This document shows positions 1 to 8,785 of a stretch of 64,000 nt of DNA, one piece after another. Each line of letters starts with the position of its first letter. Positions within the stretch are counted from its first letter, which is position 1. The DNA is from Pseudoalteromonas sp049257235 (lineage in GTDB: Bacteria; Pseudomonadota; Gammaproteobacteria; Enterobacterales; Alteromonadaceae). The position numbers and the translations under genes were made by a program. The stretch is taken from assembly GCF_049257235.1 (NCBI RefSeq), contig NZ_JBMMUF010000004.1:62001-126000 (forward strand), written 5' to 3'. Below the pieces are notes generated by a model, which saw only the letters and a program-made list of their open reading frames with translations, did not search any database and was not told where the DNA came from.

Positions 1-197
1 CTGCCCAACCCTTGTGTGCGAGTCAAAATGCCTGCATCGGTGAGTTCGCTCAAGGCCCTGCGAGCGGTCATTCTGCTTACACTAAATTGCTGCGCTAATT
101 GATTTTCTGATGGCACACGCTCATTTTCCTGCCAATGACCGCCGCGGATTTGCGTTAAAATATGGTTTTTAATTTGGTCGTATTTTGCCTCAGCCAC
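1..197 (-). CDS. hutC: Histidine utilisation repressor HutC, N-terminal part (cut by window edge)
   Basis: Reading leftward, the frame encodes about 65 residues of a GntR-family winged-helix domain. It has the typical 'PSENQLAQQF' and 'SRMTARRALSEL' recognition-helix motifs followed by 'AGILTRTQG'. HutC represses histidine degradation genes and is released by urocanate. The start is taken as the GTG at 195-197 because an AAGGAG lies five bases upstream; another GTG at 201-203 sits too close to that site. The effector-binding UTRA domain lies beyond the left edge. It diverges from hutI across a palindrome fitting a HutC operator. Identity as HutC rather than another GntR regulator rests on this context. 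Confidence 0.85.
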   Translation of the reverse strand, partial: MAEAKYDQIKNHILTQIRGGHWQENERVPSENQLAQQFSVSRMTARRALSELTDAGILTRTQGLG

Positions 198-264
198 GCT
201 CACTCCTTGCTTATACTTATTCTTTGCACTGATGGGGTGTTTGTGTAAACATGGCACACCTTTG

Positions 265-276
265 TTGTATATACAA
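265..276. promoter_or_regulatory. Putative HutC operator palindrome
   Basis: TTGTATATACAA is a perfect 12-bp palindrome 23 bp before the hutI start, between divergent hutC and hutI. Its TGTATATACA core matches the operator type described for HutC in pseudomonads and related bacteria. Its position fits repression of hutI and probably autoregulation of hutC. The HutC assignment is inferred from motif and location. Confidence 0.65.
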
Positions 277-299
277 GCTGGCAAGAATTAGGAGTTCCC

Positions 300-1538
300 A
301 TGACAACTTTTAGCAATGTTGATCAGGTCATTATCGATGCGAATATCGCAACTATGGTAGCAACCCCAGATGACGAATACGGCATTATCAATGACGCGGC
401 CGTGTTTATCAGTGAGGGGGAAATCGCATGGGTGGGTCCCATGTCACAGCTGCCAGAAGTCGACTTGCTTAGCACTCCAGTGCACTCTGCTCAAGGGGCA
501 TGGTTAACTCCAGGGTTAATTGATTGCCATACCCATATTGTTTTTGGCGGTAATCGTTCACAAGAGTTTGAGCGCCGTTTGCAAGGTGAGAGCTACCAAA
601 GCATTGCTCAAAGTGGTGGAGGGATTGCTACGACGGTTCGAGCCACGCGAGAAGCTGATAGAGAAACCCTTTTTGTTAAAGCAAAGCAACGTTTGGATGC
701 GCTTTTGCGAGAAGGAGTGACAACGGTTGAAACAAAGTCGGGTTATGGTTTAGATGTAGAAAATGAGATCAAACTACTCGAAGTAGCGGCGATTTTAGAA
801 GAGCATCACCCAATTAGTGTACAAAGCACATTCTTGGGCGCGCATGCCTTACCGCCTGAGTATAAAGATGATGCCGATGGCTATATTGACCTTGTATGTG
901 ATCACATGTTGCCTGTTGTTGCACAAAAGAAGTTGGCTACAGCAGTTGATGTGTTTTGTGAGAACGTAGGCTTTAACCAAGCACAAACTGAACGCGTATT
1001 TAAACGTGCGAAAGAACTAGGCTTCAATGTAAAGCTTCATGCTGAGCAATTATCGAACATGCATGGCACCGAGTTGGCTGCGCGCTATCAGGCGTTGTCT
1101 GCGGATCACCTAGAGTATTTGGATGAAGCTGGCGTTAAGGCAATGAAAGAGTCTGGCATGGTAGCAGTATTATTGCCGGGGGCATTTTACTTTTTACGTG
1201 AGACGAAGTACCCACCATTGGATTTACTAAAGCAGTATCAAGTACCAATCGCAATCGCCACGGATTTTAACCCAGGCACATCGCCTTTATGCTCATTGCA
1301 GTTAATGATGAACATGGCGTGCACCTTGTTCAGGTTAACTCCAGGTCAAAGTTTACAGGCGGTAACATGCCATGCAGCACAAGCGCTAGGATTGTCGGAT
1401 CGCGGTCGTATAGCAGCAGGAACGCGTGCAGATATTGCCCTTTGGGATATCGAACACCCGTCACAGCTAAGTTACGAATACGGTACCAGAACATTGAAAA
1501 ACCTATGGATTCAGGGAATATTAAGTAAAGCTTTCTGA
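300..1538 (+). CDS. hutI: Imidazolonepropionase
   Basis: 412 residues, the usual length for HutI, which hydrolyses 4-imidazolone-5-propanoate to N-formimidoyl-L-glutamate in the third step of histidine degradation. The amidohydrolase fold shows the metal-binding HTH at residues 77-79 ('GLIDCHTHIVFGG'), the 'KLHAEQ' histidine near 247 and the 'ATDFNPGTSP' aspartate near 322. The ATG is preceded by AGGAG. It diverges from hutC, with a HutC-like operator between them. hutH and hutU are not in this window and may lie left of hutC. A separate transcript for the next gene cannot be excluded, because I see no clear terminator after hutI. Confidence 0.95.
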   Translation: MTTFSNVDQVIIDANIATMVATPDDEYGIINDAAVFISEGEIAWVGPMSQLPEVDLLSTPVHSAQGAWLTPGLIDCHTHIVFGGNRSQEFERRLQGESYQSIAQSGGGIATTVRATREADRETLFVKAKQRLDALLREGVTTVETKSGYGLDVENEIKLLEVAAILEEHHPISVQSTFLGAHALPPEYKDDADGYIDLVCDHMLPVVAQKKLATAVDVFCENVGFNQAQTERVFKRAKELGFNVKLHAEQLSNMHGTELAARYQALSADHLEYLDEAGVKAMKESGMVAVLLPGAFYFLRETKYPPLDLLKQYQVPIAIATDFNPGTSPLCSLQLMMNMACTLFRLTPGQSLQAVTCHAAQALGLSDRGRIAAGTRADIALWDIEHPSQLSYEYGTRTLKNLWIQGILSKAF

Positions 1539-1607
1539 TCATGGGCGGCTTGTGAGTATCGGTCTATACTAATGGCTTTGGGCACTTTTTAAATAACGAC
1601 AATAAAT

Positions 1608-3338
1608 ATGATAACGAGTCTTCAGCTTAGTGCGTTTATAAGTGGTTTGTTCATCATGGCACTGGTGGTCAGTGTGGTGTTGATCAGTGAGCGAAAAGAT
1701 GGCATCAGCGCCATGTTTTATTCTGTTTCAGGCTTAGCCTTTATTAGTGGCTTTTGGCTTATTGGTGCCACCATACTAGCAATAACTTTGGCTGTACGGG
1801 CATGGTTATTGTATCGCCAACAGGGTCGCAAGGTACTCGCTATTAGGGGCGGTTTACTGCTTGCGCAGCTCTTGCTGCTTGGACTTGCTCTCGCGTTTAC
1901 ATTGCATTCGGCATGGTTAGCTATGGTGCCTTTAGCGCTGCAAATGATGGCGTTTATGGAGCTCGATAGCGACGATGACGAACAAGTGCTCTTTGATCAA
2001 AGTCGTAATGAATTTGATGATCATACTTTCCCTGTAATTTCTTGGTCTCAAGCGGTTATGGAATATAACCAGTGGCGCGATGACAACCCGTCTCAGGTGG
2101 CCATGATCATGATACAAGTTGAAGGATATGAGCAGCTTAATCGCCTTTTGGGTCAAGAATTTGGTGAGCTCATTTTGATGCAGAGCTTGGCGCGTATCAA
2201 TCAATATGCGCAACAACCTAGCGTACTCAATTTGCAGCGCAACAAAAACAAGAACCCGGAAGTGTTTCAAGTGTCTCCGTTGTGTTTTGGTTTACTAGTT
2301 GAAATTGAACCCCAAAGTCACAGCCATGAGCAGCTTGCCCGACAAATAGCGGATTCCATCCATAAGCCGTTCAATTCGCGCCAAGGTGTTATTGAACTCA
2401 CTTCGCGCATTGCGTTGACCAAAGCCATTGCTAAGCAAACTCCGCTTGATGATTTAGTGCAGCAAACCTTTAAAACCATTGAGTTTAATCCAAGTGAACG
2501 GGTGTGCGTGTATAACGCAGAGTTAGAGCAAATGGCAAAGGCTCATCGCCAGCAACTTAAAGAGCTGACAACAGTAAGCTTTGACTCAGATTTTGAGCTG
2601 TACTTTCAGCCAGTGGTGGCGACTCCAGGTAATAAAATCATGTATGTGGAGTTGCTTTTACGCTGGCGGCACCCTGAGCGCGGTGTGATCGATGCGCGTG
2701 AGTTTATCCAAGACTTACGAGAAGTTGGACGAGGTTACAAACTTGCTTTTTATGTGCTTGAACGCGCAGCAGAAATGGCCATGGCATTGAAGCTAGACGG
2801 ACTCAATATTCCTGTCAGTATTAACCTCTTTGGTGAAGAAATTCTGCATGATGAGTTTGTTGATTTCGCCGAGCGAATGCTACGCGAGCACAGTTTGAAA
2901 GGTGGTGATTTAATCATTGAATGTCCGCTGCCGGTATTTATGTCTTTGGATGATGGCCTATTGTCGCTGTTGACTCGTTTGCGTCAGGTCGGTATTCACC
3001 TTTGCTTAGATGGTCTGGGAGACACACCGCTGTTCTTGGCGAAATTCCCACGAGTGAATCTGGATTACGTAAAAGTAGACCCGACTCTCACAGCAGAAGT
3101 GGATTACACCAGTGGCAACAAAGCTCTGCTCAATGGTTTGATTGATATGCACCGCTTCCTCAAAGCAAAAGTCATTTGCCAAGGAATTGAATCTCAAGCA
3201 CAGCTCAGTTATGTGAAAGAGTTTAGTATTGACGGTGTACAAGGGTTTTTATTCACCCATCCATTGCGCTCCGACGGAGTGCTAGGCTGGGCACGGCAAT
3301 GGCAGCACAAGCTGCAAAAGCAAGAAATGCCTTACTAA
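1608..3338 (+). CDS. Membrane protein with degenerate GGDEF and EAL domains
   Basis: 576 residues. Three to four hydrophobic segments lie in residues 1-115, followed by an acidic linker, a GGDEF-like region (about 140-300) and an EAL-like region (about 320-570). No GGDEF motif is present; the corresponding region reads 'VSPLCFGLLVE'. In the EAL region the signature is E348-L-L, the metal-binding DD pair is D468-G469, and the glutamate of the usual 'EGVE' motif is Q525 ('CQGIES'). These losses predict no cyclic-di-GMP synthesis or hydrolysis, leaving a receptor or scaffold role like that of CsrD/YhdA-type proteins. It sits between hutI and hutG, an unusual place. The function is not known to me. 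Confidence 0.75.
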   Translation: MITSLQLSAFISGLFIMALVVSVVLISERKDGISAMFYSVSGLAFISGFWLIGATILAITLAVRAWLLYRQQGRKVLAIRGGLLLAQLLLLGLALAFTLHSAWLAMVPLALQMMAFMELDSDDDEQVLFDQSRNEFDDHTFPVISWSQAVMEYNQWRDDNPSQVAMIMIQVEGYEQLNRLLGQEFGELILMQSLARINQYAQQPSVLNLQRNKNKNPEVFQVSPLCFGLLVEIEPQSHSHEQLARQIADSIHKPFNSRQGVIELTSRIALTKAIAKQTPLDDLVQQTFKTIEFNPSERVCVYNAELEQMAKAHRQQLKELTTVSFDSDFELYFQPVVATPGNKIMYVELLLRWRHPERGVIDAREFIQDLREVGRGYKLAFYVLERAAEMAMALKLDGLNIPVSINLFGEEILHDEFVDFAERMLREHSLKGGDLIIECPLPVFMSLDDGLLSLLTRLRQVGIHLCLDGLGDTPLFLAKFPRVNLDYVKVDPTLTAEVDYTSGNKALLNGLIDMHRFLKAKVICQGIESQAQLSYVKEFSIDGVQGFLFTHPLRSDGVLGWARQWQHKLQKQEMPY

Positions 3339-3340
3339 CA

Positions 3341-3367
3341 AAAAAGGGCCTCAAGGCCCTTTTTTTA
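3341..3367. terminator. Bidirectional rho-independent terminator
   Basis: AAAAAGGGCC, loop TCAA, GGCCCTTTTT. The A-tract and T-tract allow termination in both directions, between the convergent GGDEF/EAL gene and hutG. Confidence 0.9.
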
Positions 3368-3382
3368 CGTCAATTGGTAGTA

Positions 3383-4432
3383 CTAGTCGGCTTGTGCTCG
3401 TAAAAAGGCAATGACTAAGGCGCTTAATAACTGCCCAGCGGCATTCATACCTGCATTGATACCGTTAGGGTCTTGGCTTGGTGCCGCCTCACACAAATGT
3501 AAATACGCTATATTGCTATTGTTAGCTGCGTGATAGACGTATTGCTCAGCCTCACTTAAGCTGACTCCACGATAGTTAAATGCGCTCGCTGGCGCTAAAG
3601 TAATGGCGTCAATATCCAATTCAATAGCGAGTGGAGTCGTTGCTGAAAAAGCAGATTTAGCATTATTTACGCTTTGAACCATGCTTTTTTTCGCTAACAC
3701 TTTCAAGTCGTGATAACTGGTGTAAGTGTTACCGTACTTCTGCATTGTGCCCAAGATGGTGCTGTTATTTTTTTGCTGATCCAAGGCTATGACGTGGTAA
3801 TCATTGAGGAAACCTTCACTGGCAGCGTAATGGAAGCCATTGCCACTGTGTCTACCTTCCAATGCGCGAAAGTCGCCATGGGGGTCAAGGTTAATAGCGT
3901 TGATTGCTTTGCCAAAATGGGCAGCACTGCCTTTGAGTAGTGGGTAACAGTTGTTGTGGCCACCACCAATGACGATAGGTGTAAGTCCTGCGTTTAATAC
4001 CGCATTAATCACCGGCTCTACTCGAGCATCAATCTCGGCGCACAGTGCTCTTAAGGTCGCCAAATCGTCAGGGTTGGTGTTATCTAGGTGCTCACTTTGA
4101 GCTTGTAAGTCGCTGCAATTCACCTCGCCCAACAGCAATACGTTGTGCGCTTGAGTAAACTCGTTTACGGGGAAGTTAAGAAACTTTGATAAAAAGGCTT
4201 TAAAACCCGAATCAGCGCCACCTTTACCGAGGTTTGCACGTGGACCTATGTCTTCAGGAATGCCAAAAATGACATAGCGAATGCCAAAGTCACGTGCATC
4301 TTTTAAGGCTTGGGTGAATTCAACTTCGGTGTCTAGCAGAGCAAGTGATTGGAACACGCGTTGCTCTGCATTGCGCTCAACAGCCAGCTCAGCGATGCTG
4401 GCTTCATCATAAATCGTTACTGCATGATTCAT
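3383..4432 (-). CDS. hutG: Formimidoylglutamase (arginase-family)
   Basis: 349 residues of the ureohydrolase (arginase/agmatinase) family. Manganese ligands are visible: 'GGGHNN' histidine, 'NLDPHGDFR' (D-x-H-x-D) and 'ELDIDAIT' (D-x-D). In the hut pathway the enzyme splits N-formimidoyl-L-glutamate into glutamate and formamide. Specificity cannot be read from these motifs alone; the assignment relies on nearby hutI and hutC. It follows rraA by only 4 bp on the same strand, so the two are probably co-transcribed. It is convergent with the GGDEF/EAL gene. An arginase or agmatinase activity is the main alternative. Confidence 0.85.
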   Translation of the reverse strand: MNHAVTIYDEASIAELAVERNAEQRVFQSLALLDTEVEFTQALKDARDFGIRYVIFGIPEDIGPRANLGKGGADSGFKAFLSKFLNFPVNEFTQAHNVLLLGEVNCSDLQAQSEHLDNTNPDDLATLRALCAEIDARVEPVINAVLNAGLTPIVIGGGHNNCYPLLKGSAAHFGKAINAINLDPHGDFRALEGRHSGNGFHYAASEGFLNDYHVIALDQQKNNSTILGTMQKYGNTYTSYHDLKVLAKKSMVQSVNNAKSAFSATTPLAIELDIDAITLAPASAFNYRGVSLSEAEQYVYHAANNSNIAYLHLCEAAPSQDPNGINAGMNAAGQLLSALVIAFLRAQAD

Positions 4433-4436
4433 GGGG

Positions 4437-4961
4437 TTATTCGTCTTCCATCTCGACTAAGTCTTCATCTTCTACATACTCGAGCTCAAGCTCTTCAGCA
4501 GAGATAATGATGCCCGTGCTATCGGCATAAATATAATCGTCTTCGTAAAAAGAAACGCCAGCAAAATTCACTGGGATCCCTTCTTCTCCAGGGGCCAAAT
4601 CGTCTGCGGCTACAGGGATAGAAGCGATGGCTTGAATACCTAGTTCTAACTCTTCGAGATCATCCACATGGCGCACAGCACCGTAGACGATGATACCTTC
4701 CCAGTTATTCTCAACGGCTAACTCTGCCAGTTCAATATCAATAAGCGCACGACGCGTAGAACCACCGCCATCGACTAGAAGAACGGAACTAGTGCCATCT
4801 TGTTGCAACACTTCGCGAATAAGTTGGCTGCTTTCAAAACATTTAATCGTTCTAATACGACCACAAAACGCGCTGCGACCGCCAAAATTAATAAACATAG
4901 GCTCGAGCACATCGACTACGTCGGCAAAGTGATCGCACAGCTCAGAGGTACTGTATTCCAT
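4437..4961 (-). CDS. rraA: Ribonuclease E activity regulator RraA
   Basis: 174 residues, close to the 161 of Escherichia coli RraA, with an acidic C-terminal extension rich in Glu and Asp. Family motifs include 'LLVDGGGSTRRAL', 'GIIVYGAVRHVDDLEEL' and 'YADSTGIIIS'. RraA trimers bind RNase E and the degradosome and inhibit RNA cleavage; the protein is cytosolic. The same fold occurs in HMG/CHA aldolases, but the 'GAVRHVDDL' segment follows RraA. A plausible sigma-70 promoter (TTGCTA-N16-TATACT) lies upstream, and hutG follows 4 bp downstream. Confidence 0.92.
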   Translation of the reverse strand: MEYSTSELCDHFADVVDVLEPMFINFGGRSAFCGRIRTIKCFESSQLIREVLQQDGTSSVLLVDGGGSTRRALIDIELAELAVENNWEGIIVYGAVRHVDDLEELELGIQAIASIPVAADDLAPGEEGIPVNFAGVSFYEDDYIYADSTGIIISAEELELEYVEDEDLVEMEDE

Positions 4962-4990
4962 TGGACTCTCCTAGGGACGTTGATGATCCC

Positions 4991-5018
4991 AGTATACCTA
5001 GGTTATGGGGCTTAGCAA
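4991..5018 (-). promoter_or_regulatory. Putative rraA promoter
   Basis: On the minus strand, TTGCTA (5013-5018) and TATACT (4991-4996) are separated by 16 bp, about 30 bp upstream of the rraA ATG. This fits a sigma-70 promoter for rraA-hutG. Confidence 0.55.
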
Positions 5019-5119
5019 GCTAAGGTACTGGTAGACATATAATTGTCTAGAAACTGTCATGGAATTGTTACGTCGGTTTTTTACAGTGGCTGTATACCTG
5101 TACGAAGGAGCGACCCTGG

Positions 5120-5644
5120 TTGATATTAGCTTTTATAGACCGTTTTGACCATGCACTATTTAAAGTGCTATTTCGGCCACACTATCGGTGCTGGCAGTGT
5201 ATTGGGATTCGGTGGGTGTCGGCATCGGCAGATGGCATGGTTTATCTCGTGTTTGCGGGCTTCTTAGTGATCCAAGGCAGTGCTGTGCATCTGCAATTGC
5301 TGTATACGTTAGTCATTGCCTTTGGCATAGAGCGCCCTCTGTATTATGTCAGTAAAAACCTTATTCAACGCACTCGTCCGTGCGACGCCCTGATCTGTGG
5401 CGCATATATCAAACCTAACGATAAGTTCAGTCTACCTTCTGGGCACAGTGCGGCGGCATGGGCCTTTGCTGTTGCTGTTGGTCACTTTTATCCCAACTTC
5501 GAGTCGCTGCTTTATATTTGGGCTGGGAGTGTGGCGTGCTCTCGAGTGTTACTAGGTGTGCACTATCCACTAGATACCTTGGTTGGGTCTTTGTTTGGCG
5601 CTTGCTGTGCTTTGAGTGCCTTATTAATACTTGAGGTGGTATGA
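5120..5644 (+). CDS. PAP2-family membrane phosphatase
   Basis: 174 residues, polytopic. The three acid-phosphatase motifs are present: 'KNLIQRTRP' (KX6RP), 'LPSGHSAAAW' (PSGH) and 'SRVLLGVHYPLD' (SRX5HX3D). Relatives dephosphorylate undecaprenyl pyrophosphate, phosphatidylglycerophosphate or other lipid phosphates at the membrane. The chosen start is TTG at 5120, nine bases after GAAGGAG. The last four bases overlap the start of the following glycosyltransferase gene, so the two are translationally coupled. Together they suggest handling of a lipid-linked or glycolipid substrate. The exact substrate is unknown. Confidence 0.85.
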   Translation: MILAFIDRFDHALFKVLFRPHYRCWQCIGIRWVSASADGMVYLVFAGFLVIQGSAVHLQLLYTLVIAFGIERPLYYVSKNLIQRTRPCDALICGAYIKPNDKFSLPSGHSAAAWAFAVAVGHFYPNFESLLYIWAGSVACSRVLLGVHYPLDTLVGSLFGACCALSALLILEVV

Positions 5645-6669
5645 AGATCCTCTATGCGATACAGGGCACAGGCAATGGTCACACTACGCGTGCTCGAGTG
5701 ATGGCTAAAACACTGGCAAAAATGAACATAGAAGTCGACTACTTCTTCTCTGGTAGGCAGCCTGAGCGCTACTTCGATATGCAAGAATTTGGACGTTACC
5801 AAACGCGAAGAGGGCTCACCTTTGTGAGTGAAAAAGGGCGTATACATCCACTCAAGTCGATAAAAAATATTCATGCGTGCGAACTTATAAGGGATATTCG
5901 CGCTTTGGAACTCAGCGCTTACGATTGTGTGCTTAATGACTTTGAGCCTATCAGTGCCTGGGCAGCAAAGCGGCAAAAGGTGCCAGTGCTCGGCATCAGC
6001 CATCAAGCGGCATTTCTATCTGACAGAGTGCCTATTGTCGGCCAAAGGTTATTCAGTAAAGCGGTCATCCGCCATTTCGCTCCTGCCGATGTGTACTTAG
6101 GGGTGCATTGGCATCCCTTTGATAGCGCGATTATTCCACCTTTTATTGAGCAAGTTCATGATATTGATTGTGACCATGTTGAGAATAAGGTTGTTGTTTA
6201 TCTGCCATTTGAAGACCTCGCAGAGGTGGTGAGTTATTTGAAAGATTTTCCTGAAATTGAATTTTACTGTTATCACCCAGATGCTATCGATACTTCTTAT
6301 ACTCACGTTCATCTTCGCAAGCCATCGAGGAAGGGATTTTTGCGTGATCTAGCTAGCGCCAGTGGGGTCATTGCTAATGCTGGGTTTGAACTCTCCAGTG
6401 AAGCTTTGAGTATGGGTAAAAAATTGCTCATCAAACCGTTAAAAGGGCAATTTGAGCAATACTCGAATGCCGCCACCTTAGCGCAAATGCAACGCGCTAA
6501 GGTGATGCATTACCTTAACCAAAGCGCGCTAGATGAGTGGCTAAATGTGGCAAAAAAGGAACGCATTAACTATCCTCAAGATCCGCAGCCGTTGATTAAT
6601 TGGCTGCTATCAGGCAGTTGGCATAATCCCTCTCGCCTGACAGAACAGTTGTGGCAAGGCGTGCTGTAG
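5641..6669 (+). CDS. MJ1255/VC2487-family glycosyltransferase-like protein
   Basis: 342 residues beginning 'MKILYAIQGTGNGHTTRARVMAK', the N-terminal signature of the MJ1255/VC2487 family, which is distantly related to MurG-like GT-B glycosyltransferases. The C-terminal half has 'GVIANAGFELSSEALSMGKKLLIKP', matching the donor-binding region of GT-B enzymes. No signal peptide or membrane span is visible. It overlaps the PAP2 gene by 4 bp (ATGA). No acceptor or product is established for this family as far as I know, so the function is described only at family level. Confidence 0.8.
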   Translation: MKILYAIQGTGNGHTTRARVMAKTLAKMNIEVDYFFSGRQPERYFDMQEFGRYQTRRGLTFVSEKGRIHPLKSIKNIHACELIRDIRALELSAYDCVLNDFEPISAWAAKRQKVPVLGISHQAAFLSDRVPIVGQRLFSKAVIRHFAPADVYLGVHWHPFDSAIIPPFIEQVHDIDCDHVENKVVVYLPFEDLAEVVSYLKDFPEIEFYCYHPDAIDTSYTHVHLRKPSRKGFLRDLASASGVIANAGFELSSEALSMGKKLLIKPLKGQFEQYSNAATLAQMQRAKVMHYLNQSALDEWLNVAKKERINYPQDPQPLINWLLSGSWHNPSRLTEQLWQGVL

Positions 6670-6805
6670 CGCCGCATTTTCTAATAGTTTTGTGCGTTTT
6701 TTCAGGTATGTTGCTCAATTATAAATGAAATTTATTGCGACATTTGTTTATACCCAGCTAAAATTTTAAATGCACTTCGTAATTGTCCCTAATAGGTTAA
6801 ACACC

Positions 6806-8686
6806 ATGAACTTTATGAAAAAAATCACCATCAAACGCCGCCTTCAAGTGAATGGCAGTGTGGTTGCCTTAGCCTTGTTGGTTATGTTTATGGTGTTGAT
6901 ATATCAAGCACGGATGATGAGCTCGCTTAATGATATCTTGGTCAATGCTGAAGAGCTTAATGTTCATGAACTGTCGCTGCGAAAGTTCGAAAAGAACTTC
7001 TTGTTCTACAAAAGTGAGCAAGATTTAGAAAGTTTTGATAAAGAATTCGCGGCAATGCAAAAGCGAATCGATGAGTTACGTGCTCAATATACCGAGTTGG
7101 GTGAAGACACTGTGTTGGTGGATGAGTTTGCTAAGCACGTGGTTGCCTATGAACGTGAGTTCAGCAGGGTTGTACAATTGCAGCGAGTAATTGGCTTACA
7201 TCCCAAAGACGCACTCTATGGTGAACTCAGAGGGGCTGTACATGAGGTTGAGGAGCTATTAAAGCAGCAACAAAACTTTGAGCTGTTGAGCATTATGTTG
7301 CAGCTTCGCAGAGCTGAAAAAGACTTTATGTTGCGCCTAGATTTAAAATATCTCACCAAGTTCGAAGAACAAATTAATACCTTTATTTCCAAAGTCCAGC
7401 AAGCGGAACTAGATAACAGCTATCGTACCCGTCTTAGCGGTTTATTAAATCAGTATCGCAGTAAATTCAAAGCTCTGGTGGAGGCACAACAAAAGCTCGG
7501 TCTTGATTTGGAGTCCGGCGCGTTGGCTGACTTAGTAAGTGTAGTGGAACAAAGCGATCGAAGCGTACAGCAGCTTGTAGACTCTGCTAAAGAGAATGTT
7601 GAGGCACAAATGCGTGCCACGCAAATCATGGCAATTACCATATTATTTATTGCTGCGATGATCGTCGCTACTTTGTTGATAATGACCAGTCGCGCGATTA
7701 TCCAACCAATTGACCGCGCAGTGTCAGCCATTGCTCGTATTCGTCAAAGCAATGATTTAAGTGTTCAAATTGAGATGCAGGGCAAAGATGAAATCTCTGA
7801 CTTAATTAAGAATATCAATGGTCTCACTGCTGATTTCCGCGATCTTATTTACGAAGTCAATGGCGCTTTAGAAACGCTCAATGGGGCGACAGAAGAGCTC
7901 GCCGCGACGACTGCCTCGACAAGTTCAGGGGTGCAAGAACAGCTCCAAGAGGCAGATATGGTTGCGACTGCCGCTACACAGATGCAGGCAACAATCCACG
8001 ATATTTCTGGTAATACTGAAGAGGCGGCCAAGCGCGCGCAGTCTACCAATGAAAATGCCTTGCAAGGGCGCCACGAAGTTGACTCAACCGTGTCGCGCAT
8101 TGCTCAGCTTTCAGATTCTCTTGGCGGCGCCTCTGACGTTGTTGGTCAACTAGAAAAAGATGCCGATACGATAGGGTCGGTGTTGGATGTGATTCGAGGT
8201 ATTGCTGAGCAAACCAACCTCTTGGCGCTTAATGCGGCAATAGAAGCCGCGCGAGCAGGTGAGCAAGGCAGAGGCTTTGCGGTGGTTGCTGACGAAGTGC
8301 GATCGCTTGCTCAGCGCACCCAAGACTCAACCCAAGAAATTGAAAATATAATTTCCGCTTTGCAGCAGCGCACACAGGAAGTGGTTAATATAATGCAGCG
8401 TTGCAAAGAGCAAGGAGGTGAGAGTGCAGATCAAGCATCACGTGCAGGTGATCTGTTGAGTTCAATCACTCAAGAGATTGAAACCATCATGGAAATGAGC
8501 ACGCAAATCGCCGTTGCTATTGAGCAGCAATCACAAGTGGCTTCTGAGGTGAATCAAAATGTAGTGCGCATTCGCGATATTGCCGAGCAGGCAAGCACGC
8601 ATGCAAGCACCAATGCGCATACCAGTGAGGAAGTTGCTGAGCAGGCTCGTGTCTTGCACCAAGCGGTAGCCAAGTACAAGGTGTAA
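6806..8686 (+). CDS. Methyl-accepting chemotaxis protein, HBM-type sensor
   Basis: About 626 residues from the ATG at 6806 (an AGG precedes it; an in-frame ATG at 6770 would add 12 residues). Order: transmembrane helix (about 16-38), a long helical periplasmic domain starting 'LNVHELSLRKFEKNFLFY' typical of HBM (helical bimodular) sensors, second transmembrane helix (about 275-298), HAMP, then a cytoplasmic coiled coil with the hairpin tip 'GIAEQTNLLALNAAIEAARA'. It passes ligand signals to CheA/CheW. HBM domains in characterised receptors bind organic acids; the ligand here is unknown. It is a single-gene unit with its own terminator. Confidence 0.93.
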   Translation: MNFMKKITIKRRLQVNGSVVALALLVMFMVLIYQARMMSSLNDILVNAEELNVHELSLRKFEKNFLFYKSEQDLESFDKEFAAMQKRIDELRAQYTELGEDTVLVDEFAKHVVAYEREFSRVVQLQRVIGLHPKDALYGELRGAVHEVEELLKQQQNFELLSIMLQLRRAEKDFMLRLDLKYLTKFEEQINTFISKVQQAELDNSYRTRLSGLLNQYRSKFKALVEAQQKLGLDLESGALADLVSVVEQSDRSVQQLVDSAKENVEAQMRATQIMAITILFIAAMIVATLLIMTSRAIIQPIDRAVSAIARIRQSNDLSVQIEMQGKDEISDLIKNINGLTADFRDLIYEVNGALETLNGATEELAATTASTSSGVQEQLQEADMVATAATQMQATIHDISGNTEEAAKRAQSTNENALQGRHEVDSTVSRIAQLSDSLGGASDVVGQLEKDADTIGSVLDVIRGIAEQTNLLALNAAIEAARAGEQGRGFAVVADEVRSLAQRTQDSTQEIENIISALQQRTQEVVNIMQRCKEQGGESADQASRAGDLLSSITQEIETIMEMSTQIAVAIEQQSQVASEVNQNVVRIRDIAEQASTHASTNAHTSEEVAEQARVLHQAVAKYKV

Positions 8687-8739
8687 TACCATCAACTTAC
8701 GCTAGCGGGCTCAATATCGTGCTCATGACCAATAATTAG

Positions 8740-8766
8740 AAAAAGCCGCACGTTGCGGCTTTTTTA
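8740..8766. terminator. Terminator after the chemoreceptor gene
   Basis: AAAAAGCCGCA, loop CGT, TGCGGCTTTTTT. It can also serve the convergent DUF971 gene on the minus strand. Confidence 0.88.
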
Positions 8767-8785
8767 TTATTCAAAATAGATGAGC

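Noticed and set aside
5563..6006. 147-codon minus-strand ORF across the PAP2/glycosyltransferase junction
   Set aside because: Antisense to two genes with clear motifs; no recognisable domain.
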